11,055 nt of DNA from Ruminococcus sp. UBA1828. GTDB taxonomy: Bacteria; Bacillota; Clostridia; Oscillospirales; Ruminococcaceae. The DNA lies in contig DDJI01000046.1 of NCBI GenBank assembly GCA_002338885.1, positions 1 through 11,055 of the forward strand, read 5' to 3'. A model generated the notes under the pieces. It did not search any database and had not been told where the DNA came from. It worked only from the letters and a program-made list of their open reading frames with translations. A program made the translations under genes and the position numbers. Position 1 is the stretch's first letter. Each line of letters opens with the position of its first letter. Below are positions 6,165-11,055 of the stretch, in pieces.

Positions 6165-6358
6165 GCTGTATACAGGCAAGAGCGTATATGTAATGCATGC
6201 GCTGCCCGGGATTTGCGGCTAAAATCTCGTGCGCTGTCAACTATGATTAAACGCTCTAAACAATGCACGCTGCTTGGTATGTGACGGGTGTACATTGACG
6301 GTTTTAATAAGCGCCGCATGAGCTTGGCGTCGTCTGTGCATACCTGTGCATATGAAAA
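6165..6358. other. Gene-poor gap between the feo operon and cotH
   Basis: The gap between the feoX and cotH stop codons is 314 nt. It holds the feo terminator at its left and the cotH terminator at its right, and between them I see no supported gene, promoter or RNA. A 60-codon plus-strand frame (6288-6470) lacks a ribosome binding site, reads through the cotH terminator hairpin and ends inside cotH. A near-perfect 10-bp tandem repeat, CTGTGCATAC/CTGTGCATAT (6334-6353), is the only other pattern. Confidence 0.6.
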
Positions 6359-6392
6359 ATTCCTTCGGCACTGTGGAAGGCGCCGAAGGAAT
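6354..6392 (-). terminator. Intrinsic terminator of cotH (minus strand)
   Basis: ATTCCTTCGGC (6359-6369) and GCCGAAGGAAT (6382-6392) form a perfect 11-bp stem with a 12-nt loop. Read on the minus strand it is followed by a T5 run (complement of 6355-6359). It lies 42 nt past the cotH stop. Confidence 0.85.
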
Positions 6393-6434
6393 GGTGTTTA
6401 TATATTTGTATGTGTGATCAAGCGTCTAAAGAGT

Positions 6435-8114
6435 TTATCCCCAAAGCTCGTTGAGGTATTCAACTCTTGAAGATGCCCAGTCAAGTATGCCGTTGGCTCT
6501 TGAATATCTGCTGCTTTCGCTCTTGTTGAAATCGTCCTTGTAGGTTTCGACTACGTTTTCAACGTCGCTCAGGCACTGCAGAATGTACGGATAACGCTCC
6601 GCCCACTTTTCACGGACAAGCTCTTGGAACCAGTCTGCGGAGTAGAGGAGTATCAGCCACGGGTTTGATCTGTCTCCGTAGTTCTCTACGAAATTGCTGT
6701 CCTTAAACTTTGCAACGTAAAGTCCGCCGTCGGAAGAAGAGTAGTAGTCGGCGTATGCCCAGTCAAAGTCCCACGGGCAAACACATGTGAGCGTCTTGTA
6801 AAGCGAGATGTCTCCGAAGTCCACTGCAAAATAGAAGCTTCCTCCGCCGACGTCCTGGTTGTTGGTTATCTCATGCACCATGTACATGTCAACAAACGAG
6901 TCTACATTCAAAACCTGACTTACACATTCATATGCGTTTGCAAACTCGTCCTGAGCAAGCGTCAGCGTCATATCGTCGTTTAGGTGGTAAAACTCGCCGT
7001 ACTTGATAGCTCGCATAGGGATTTCGTATGCCACCTCAAAGTATCGCTCAATAAATTTGAGCTGTTCATCTGAGTATATGTCGTTTTTAACGGTGTAATA
7101 ATAGGATATGGGCACTCTTGATGTGCCGTAAACGTCGGTTATGCTCTCCTTATTGTAGTTGAGCATGAAACGCCACTGTTCTGTGTATGAGTAGTTGTCA
7201 AGCTCAACAAGATAGCCTATGTCCGTTCCGGTGTAGCCCTCGTCGCACTCGTTGATTGCGACACGGTTCGGATTTTCCTGGCTTTGCTCGCAAAGCAGGT
7301 AAAGACCAATGAACTTTTCGTTTAAATACAGCTCGACAAACCTCGCATCAGAAGAGAAGTAGTCGCCGTCGTTTATCGCCTTTGCAAGCATAAACGCAAG
7401 GTAGTCTCTTATGCCGGCTTCATATGTTCTCAGCAGAACCCACGACTTGCACTTGGCGTTGTTGTTTAAGCCGAGAACCGACTGTTTGCTCGTGAACTTT
7501 ATTCTGTACGGAGCACCGTTTTCTCTTATCTTATCTTCGTCTCCGTAAAACGCACTGGCGTTTCCTCTTACCCTTATTCCGGCAGAGGTTGCATCCATGA
7601 CGTACTCTTCCTCACAGTTGAATATCTCAACTATGCAGTTTACGTACTCTTCCTTTGAGAGAACCTCCTGCTCGTTTTCGGTTGACACATGTATTATGGG
7701 AAGGTCATACTCTGAGGAAATCTCGCTGTAGAACTGCTGCCTTTCTGTCCTGGAGAGACCGAACATTCTGTACAGCTCGTCAGGATCCTCTACGCTCATG
7801 TCTAATTCCGACCGATAGTCGTCAATTATTTCTCCGCTTGCGTTTGTTTGAGCCTCAGATGATGATGTCGGAAGAGACGTTACAACCTCCGGCGGAGTTG
7901 TCACCGGGACAGACGAGGTTACAGCCTCCTCCGACGTATCCGGTGCAACCGTAAACTGCGGCACATTGTCGCTCGTGGTGGTAGTAACTGCAGATGAAAC
8001 CGGAGGCGAAGTGGTTGTCACCTCCGTGCTGTCGTGGTTTATGTTGATGTTTGCGCAGGATGTAAGCGATATAGCCGCCGCGCAAATCAGTGCTGTGATT
8101 TTAGTTTTGTTCAT
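6435..8114 (-). CDS. CotH-kinase-family lipoprotein
   Basis: A 559-residue predicted surface lipoprotein. Residues 1-20 form a lipoprotein signal (basic NKTK, hydrophobic core, LTSC lipobox with Cys20). Residues about 27-92 are a Thr/Ser/Pro/Val-rich linker, which suits a domain held away from the membrane. The CotH domain follows, with IRVRGNAS (180-187), PYRIKF (203-208), LGLNNNAKCKSWVLL (214-228), RDYLAFMLAKAI (237-248), ELYLNEKFIGLYLLCEQ (261-277) and WDFDWA (448-453). CotH of Bacillus is a spore-coat protein kinase, and related domains occur on surface and cellulosome-linked proteins of Ruminococcaceae. The substrate here is unknown, and no dockerin or carbohydrate-binding module is seen. 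Start 8114 is chosen for the lipobox. The frame is open to ATG 8174, but that start has no ribosome binding site and would bury the signal. It is a single-gene unit, transcribed away from the SDR gene. Confidence 0.85.
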   Translation of the reverse strand: MNKTKITALICAAAISLTSCANININHDSTEVTTTSPPVSSAVTTTTSDNVPQFTVAPDTSEEAVTSSVPVTTPPEVVTSLPTSSSEAQTNASGEIIDDYRSELDMSVEDPDELYRMFGLSRTERQQFYSEISSEYDLPIIHVSTENEQEVLSKEEYVNCIVEIFNCEEEYVMDATSAGIRVRGNASAFYGDEDKIRENGAPYRIKFTSKQSVLGLNNNAKCKSWVLLRTYEAGIRDYLAFMLAKAINDGDYFSSDARFVELYLNEKFIGLYLLCEQSQENPNRVAINECDEGYTGTDIGYLVELDNYSYTEQWRFMLNYNKESITDVYGTSRVPISYYYTVKNDIYSDEQLKFIERYFEVAYEIPMRAIKYGEFYHLNDDMTLTLAQDEFANAYECVSQVLNVDSFVDMYMVHEITNNQDVGGGSFYFAVDFGDISLYKTLTCVCPWDFDWAYADYYSSSDGGLYVAKFKDSNFVENYGDRSNPWLILLYSADWFQELVREKWAERYPYILQCLSDVENVVETYKDDFNKSESSRYSRANGILDWASSRVEYLNELWG

Positions 8115-8148
8115 CGCGATATACGCCGCGTTAAACGGCGTTCCTTTC
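8115..8148 (-). promoter_or_regulatory. Hairpin-bridged ribosome binding site of cotH
   Basis: On the minus strand GAAAGGA lies 27 nt before ATG 8114, too far for normal initiation. The sequence right after it can fold as ACGCCG-7 nt-CGGCGT (plus-strand arms 8123-8128 and 8136-8141). Folding that 19-nt hairpin leaves 8 nt between the Shine-Dalgarno and the start codon, the ideal spacing. No closer ribosome binding site is visible. Confidence 0.45.
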
Positions 8149-8208
8149 TTTAAAAATATAAATATATGTTCCATTTTTTAAATGCAATATTTGTCTGACG
8201 TTGTCGCC

Positions 8209-8237
8209 ATTATAGCATAGTGACGAGGTCATTTCAA
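8209..8237 (-). promoter_or_regulatory. Sigma-A promoter of cotH (minus strand)
   Basis: Minus-strand TTGAAA (8232-8237) and TATAAT (8209-8214) are separated by 17 nt, with TGC just before the -10 box giving an extended -10. The predicted 5' leader before ATG 8114 is about 90 nt. Confidence 0.8.
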
Positions 8238-8269
8238 GGCTTTAATTCTTTCAAAAAGGTTAAAATTCG

Positions 8270-8301
8270 TTGACAAATCATTCGGGATTATATAATATAA
8301 T
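8270..8301 (+). promoter_or_regulatory. Sigma-A promoter of the SDR-RluA-TSCPD unit
   Basis: A perfect -35 TTGACA (8270-8275) is followed by an AT-rich run holding overlapping -10 candidates: TATAAT at 8291 (15-nt spacer), TAATAT at 8293 (17-nt) and TATAAT at 8296 (20-nt). Which is used cannot be read from sequence. It faces away from the cotH promoter, with 32 bp between the two -35 boxes. Confidence 0.75.
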
Positions 8302-8333
8302 AATCGGAATTTAAGTCGGGAGATTGTGATTTT

Positions 8334-9095
8334 ATGATGAAGGTCGCTGTTATAACCGGAGCGTCAAGTGGCTTGGGCGCTGAGTTTTTAAAGCATGCTG
8401 TTAAGATGTACCCGGAGCTTGAAAGGATATATCTTATAGCGAGAAGAGAGGACAGGCTTAGTGAGCTTGCAGAAAAATACGGGGGAAAATGCGTTCCCGT
8501 GGCTATGGATCTTTCGCTCGACAGCTCGTATGAGCGCTTAGAGCAAATACTTTGCGATGCGGATGCCGACGTGAGGCTGTTAATCAACAACGCCGGTTTC
8601 GGAAGGATAGGAAAGGTGATAGATGGCGATCCGAAGACACAAACGGCTATGGTCGATTTGAATTGCCGCGGACTTACCGGTGTTGCATGCGTCTGCATGA
8701 GGCATATGCACAGCGGGGCGCAGATAATCAACACCTGCTCAATAGCGTCGTTTGTTCCAAACCCGGGTCTGACCGTCTATTCCTCAACGAAGGCGTATGT
8801 GCTCAGCTTTACAAAAGGTCTGAGAGAGGAGCTTAAGCCCCTCGGCATAAACTGCATGTGTGTATGTCCCGGGCCTATGAAAACCGAGTTTTTGACGGTT
8901 GCAAAGATTGAGCCGGGCGTTTCTAAGGCTTTTGATACGCTGCCTTATTGCGATGTGAGCGACGTGGCGAAAAAGGCTCTTTTGGCGTCCAAGAAGGGCA
9001 GATGTGTATATACAAACCGCGCCGTGTATAAGCTTTACAGGCTTTTAGCTAAGCTTTTGCCGCACAGCTTTTTGATGAAGCTGTCGAAGGTGTGA
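8334..9095 (+). CDS. SDR-family NAD(P)-dependent oxidoreductase
   Basis: A 253-residue classical short-chain dehydrogenase/reductase, a typical length. It has the cofactor-binding TGASSGLG (8-15), NNAG (85-88), and the catalytic set Asn110, Ser136, Tyr149 and Lys153 (YSSTK), followed by PGPMKTEF. Arg37-Arg38 after the second strand suggests NADPH rather than NADH preference (inference). The substrate is unknown; relatives are often annotated only as SDR oxidoreductases. The C-terminal 30 residues (YKLYRLLAKLLPHSFLMKLSK) form a basic, hydrophobic tail that may touch membrane, as in some SDRs acting on lipids. ATG 8334 or 8337 could be used, after GGGAG (8318-8322). The second pseudouridine synthase begins 18 nt after the stop. 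Confidence 0.9.
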   Translation: MMKVAVITGASSGLGAEFLKHAVKMYPELERIYLIARREDRLSELAEKYGGKCVPVAMDLSLDSSYERLEQILCDADADVRLLINNAGFGRIGKVIDGDPKTQTAMVDLNCRGLTGVACVCMRHMHSGAQIINTCSIASFVPNPGLTVYSSTKAYVLSFTKGLREELKPLGINCMCVCPGPMKTEFLTVAKIEPGVSKAFDTLPYCDVSDVAKKALLASKKGRCVYTNRAVYKLYRLLAKLLPHSFLMKLSKV

Positions 9096-9113
9096 GCGCA
9101 CAAAGCATCGAAT

Positions 9114-10073
9114 ATGAAAAGCTATGTTATAAATAAGAACGACGCCGGACAGCGGCTCGACAAGTTTATATCCAAAGCAGTCCCCGCACTTCCGAAAAAT
9201 TTGATGTATAAGTACATCCGCTTAAAGCGCATAAAGCTCAACAAAAAGCGGTGCGAAATATCTGACAGGCTGTGCGAAGGGGACGTTTTGGAGCTTTATA
9301 TAAACGACGAGTTCTTTGAAACATCCGACAGTCGCGGAGAAACCGAATTTTTAAAGGTCTCGGACAAAATAAATGTCATATACGAGGACGAAAATATTCT
9401 TCTTGTCAACAAGCCCTGCGGCCTGGTGGTGCATGAGGACGACGAGAACTCGCAGGATACCCTTATAAACAGGATAAAAAAATATCTGTACACAATGGGA
9501 GAATATGACCCTGAGAGTGAGGCAAGCTTTGCCCCGTCGCTTTGCAACAGGCTTGACAGGAACACTCAAGGTATAGTAATATGCGCAAAGAACGCCGAAA
9601 GCCTTCGGATACTCAACAGCGCCGTAAAGTTTCGCATGATAGATAAAAGATACCTGTGCGTGACGGTGGGAGAGCCGAAGCCGAAAGAGACGGTGCTGCA
9701 TGCCTTCCTTGTAAAAAAGGAATCGGAAAACAGGGTTTATGTTTACGACCACGAGGTTCTCGGTTCAAAGAGCATTGTGACCGGATATAAGGTCTTAAAG
9801 ACCTGCGGCGAGCTGTCTTTGTGCGAAATAGAGCTTATAACCGGCAGGACGCATCAAATACGCGCCCACATGGCATACATAGGCTGTCCGCTTTTGGGCG
9901 ACGGAAAATACGGCACAAACGAGTTTAACAGAAAATACAGAGTAAAGACGCAGGCTCTTTGCGCGTACAAGCTCAGCTTTAAGAGCGATGCCGAGCTTGG
10001 CGCGCTTGAATACCTTGCGGGCAAAGAGTTTATGATAGATGAAATATGGTTTGTCGATAAATTTTTTAAATAA
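9114..10073 (+). CDS. RluA-family pseudouridine synthase with S4 domain (RluC/RluD-like)
   Basis: A 319-residue pseudouridine synthase, close to the usual RluC/RluD length. An N-terminal S4 RNA-binding domain (about 13-62, starting AGQRLDKFISK) is followed by the catalytic domain: VNKPCGLVVHEDD (98-110), NRLDRNTQG (145-153) with expected catalytic Asp148, and LITGRTHQIR (241-250). Such enzymes convert specific uridines in 23S rRNA. RluC and RluD differ in target, and I cannot assign which this resembles from motifs alone. It lacks a clear ribosome binding site and follows the SDR gene by 18 nt, so translation may lean on the upstream gene. A TSCPD gene follows 18 nt later with a good ribosome binding site. 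It is a family paralogue of the gene at 2079-2759, but longer and with the S4 domain. Confidence 0.92.
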   Translation: MKSYVINKNDAGQRLDKFISKAVPALPKNLMYKYIRLKRIKLNKKRCEISDRLCEGDVLELYINDEFFETSDSRGETEFLKVSDKINVIYEDENILLVNKPCGLVVHEDDENSQDTLINRIKKYLYTMGEYDPESEASFAPSLCNRLDRNTQGIVICAKNAESLRILNSAVKFRMIDKRYLCVTVGEPKPKETVLHAFLVKKESENRVYVYDHEVLGSKSIVTGYKVLKTCGELSLCEIELITGRTHQIRAHMAYIGCPLLGDGKYGTNEFNRKYRVKTQALCAYKLSFKSDAELGALEYLAGKEFMIDEIWFVDKFFK

Positions 10074-10091
10074 AAAGGAGTTAAAAATACC

Positions 10092-10334
10092 ATGACTTTT
10101 ACTTACACAACAAAGGGAACTTGCTCAAAGCTTATTAACCTGACCGTAGAAGACGGTGTAATCAAGGATGTATCCTTTGTAGGAGGCTGCAACGGAAACC
10201 TGAAAGGCATATCTTCTTTGGTGAAGGGAATGAAGGTTGCGGATGCAATTGCAAAGCTTGACGGAATAAAGTGCGGAGCAAAAAACACATCCTGTCCCGA
10301 CCAGCTTGCACAGGCGCTTAAAACCGTTCTTTGA
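10092..10334 (+). CDS. Stand-alone TSCPD-domain protein
   Basis: An 80-residue protein carrying the TSCPD signature at residues 66-70, named after a motif also found at the C-terminus of some ribonucleotide reductases. Four cysteines (11, 33, 61, 68) sit in TKGTCS, GGCNGN, GIKCGAK and TSCPD, a spacing that could bind a metal ion (inference). The stand-alone small form is common in Firmicutes and Bacteroidetes, and its cellular role is not known. AAGGAG (10075-10080) lies 11 nt before ATG 10092. It is the last gene of the SDR-RluA-TSCPD unit, with a terminator 20 nt after the stop. Confidence 0.85.
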   Translation: MTFTYTTKGTCSKLINLTVEDGVIKDVSFVGGCNGNLKGISSLVKGMKVADAIAKLDGIKCGAKNTSCPDQLAQALKTVL

Positions 10335-10354
10335 CGCTAAAAAATAATTAAAGC

Positions 10355-10394
10355 GGCGCACAAAAAGTCCAAACCGGCTTTTTTGCGCCCTTTT
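10355..10394 (+). terminator. Intrinsic terminator after the TSCPD gene
   Basis: GGCGCA (10355-10360) pairs with TGCGCC (10384-10389) and AAAAAG (10362-10367) with CTTTTT (10378-10383), with a single bulged C, a 10-nt loop and a trailing C-TTTT. It separates the SDR unit from uvrB. Confidence 0.75.
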
Positions 10395-10439
10395 AATGGA
10401 TGTTTATTGCAGGTGACAGGAGCGATCGGAGGTAGTTTT

Positions 10440-11055
10440 ATGGATAAGTTTGTTCTCAAAAGCAGCTTTAAGCCCACCGGAGATCAGCCACAGGCTATAA
10501 AAAAGCTTGTTGACGGAATAAATAAAGGTTATAAAAATCAAACGCTCATGGGCGTAACGGGTTCGGGAAAAACTTTCACCATGGCAAACGTAATAGAACG
10601 GGTTAACCGCCCTACGCTGATTTTGGAGCCGAACAAGACCCTTGCCGCCCAGATATGTTCTGAGCTTAGAGAGTTCTTTCCGGACAGCGCGGTTGAGTTC
10701 TTTGTGAGTTACTACGACTACTATCAGCCGGAGGCGTATATTCCGTCAACGGACGTGTACATCGAAAAGGACTCCGATGTAAACGAAGAGATAGACAGAC
10801 TTCGCCACTCTGCCACCGCAGCGCTCAGCGAGCGTACAGATGTGGTCATTGTGGCGAGCGTTTCATGCATATACTCCCTGGGTGATCCGGAAGAGTACCG
10901 CAGTATGATAGTTTCCGTGAGAAAGGGCATGAGCAAGTCGCGCGACGAGCTTGTGAGCGAGCTTGTCAGCATACAGTACGAGCGCAACGATATAGATTTT
11001 CAAAGAAACCGTTTCAGGGTGAGGGGAGACGTGGTTGAAGTTTTCCCCGCAAGCT
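10440..11055 (+). CDS. uvrB: UvrABC excision nuclease subunit B, 5' part (runs off window)
   Basis: UvrB is the helicase-like damage-verification subunit of nucleotide excision repair; it works with UvrA and recruits UvrC. The visible 205 residues are about the first third of the usual protein of some 660-680. They show the N-terminal [11 protein letters not shown], the Walker A motif GVTGSGKT (38-45), NKTLAAQ (65-71), and the beta-hairpin aromatic block [10 protein letters not shown] (91-100) that inserts between DNA strands. [24 protein letters not shown] and [12 protein letters not shown] follow. NKTLAAQ is preceded by LEP, where many homologues have LAH or LAP, a mild variant. CGGAGGT (10427-10433) lies about 7 nt before ATG 10440. 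I see no LexA/SOS box of the Bacillus type in the 45 nt between the terminator and the start, and no clear promoter there, so transcription may start before the terminator or elsewhere. Confidence 0.97.
   Translation, partial: MDKFVLKSSFKPTGDQPQAIKKLVDGINKGYKNQTLMGVTGSGKTFTMANVIERVNRPTLILEPNKTLAAQICSELREFFPDSAVEFFVSYYDYYQPEAYIPSTDVYIEKDSDVNEEIDRLRHSATAALSERTDVVIVASVSCIYSLGDPEEYRSMIVSVRKGMSKSRDELVSELVSIQYERNDIDFQRNRFRVRGDVVEVFPAS

Noticed and set aside
6334..6353. Tandem CTGTGCATAC/CTGTGCATAT repeat
   Set aside because: Only two short units with no other copies and no link to a gene start; chance is sufficient.
6288..6470. 60-codon plus-strand frame in the feo-cotH gap
   Set aside because: No ribosome binding site, unusual Arg-rich composition, passes through the cotH terminator hairpin and ends inside cotH on the opposite strand.
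8115..8174. cotH start at ATG 8174
   Set aside because: No ribosome binding site before it, and it would place 20 charged and mixed residues in front of a clear lipoprotein signal peptide.
10395..10439. LexA/SOS operator before uvrB
   Set aside because: No CGAAC-N4-GTTCG-like sequence is present between the terminator and the uvrB start.

Overview
The window looks like chromosomal DNA from a low-to-mid GC Gram-positive bacterium of the class Clostridia, probably an Oscillospiraceae/Ruminococcaceae-type gut anaerobe. The evidence is strong AGGAGG-type ribosome binding sites, consensus sigma-A promoters, short genes closed by GC-rich hairpin/T-run terminators, an anaerobe-type ferrous iron (Feo) operon with a Cys-rich accessory protein, a CotH-family lipoprotein and an orphan ECF S component. 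The genus call is inference. No phage, IS element, CRISPR array, tRNA or rRNA was recognised.

Layout. (1) 1-965: an AT-rich leader with a hairpin, then a single-gene unit for an ECF transporter substrate-binding membrane protein, closed by a terminator. (2) 1039-2797: a two-gene unit, prmA (ribosomal protein L11 methyltransferase) followed 2 nt later by an RluA-type pseudouridine synthase. Both products are expected to modify the translation apparatus. (3) 2809-6164: the feo operon, feoA-feoA-feoB-feoX (Cys-rich membrane protein), behind a perfect TTGACA-17-TATAAT promoter. Four copies of an 18-bp dyad-symmetric element (G[G/A]TTA[G/A]C-N5-CTAA[C/T][C/T]) lie at the transcription start, in the leader and before feoB, and look like operators for an iron-responsive repressor. 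(4) 6165-6434: 270 bases with only a minus-strand terminator. (5) 6435-8114, minus strand: a CotH-kinase-family lipoprotein, divergent from (6) 8334-10334: an SDR oxidoreductase, a second (S4-containing) RluA-family pseudouridine synthase and a small TSCPD protein, then a terminator. (7) 10440 onward: the 5' part of uvrB, running off the window.

Most genes are ordinary core or near-core genes. The parts most worth a second look are the four-site operator set and structured leader of the feo operon, a roughly 77-residue extracytoplasmic insertion in FeoB that carries 21 acidic and no basic residues, and a cotH translation start where a small hairpin separates the Shine-Dalgarno sequence from the start codon. 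I see no clear evidence of an entirely new multi-gene system here.
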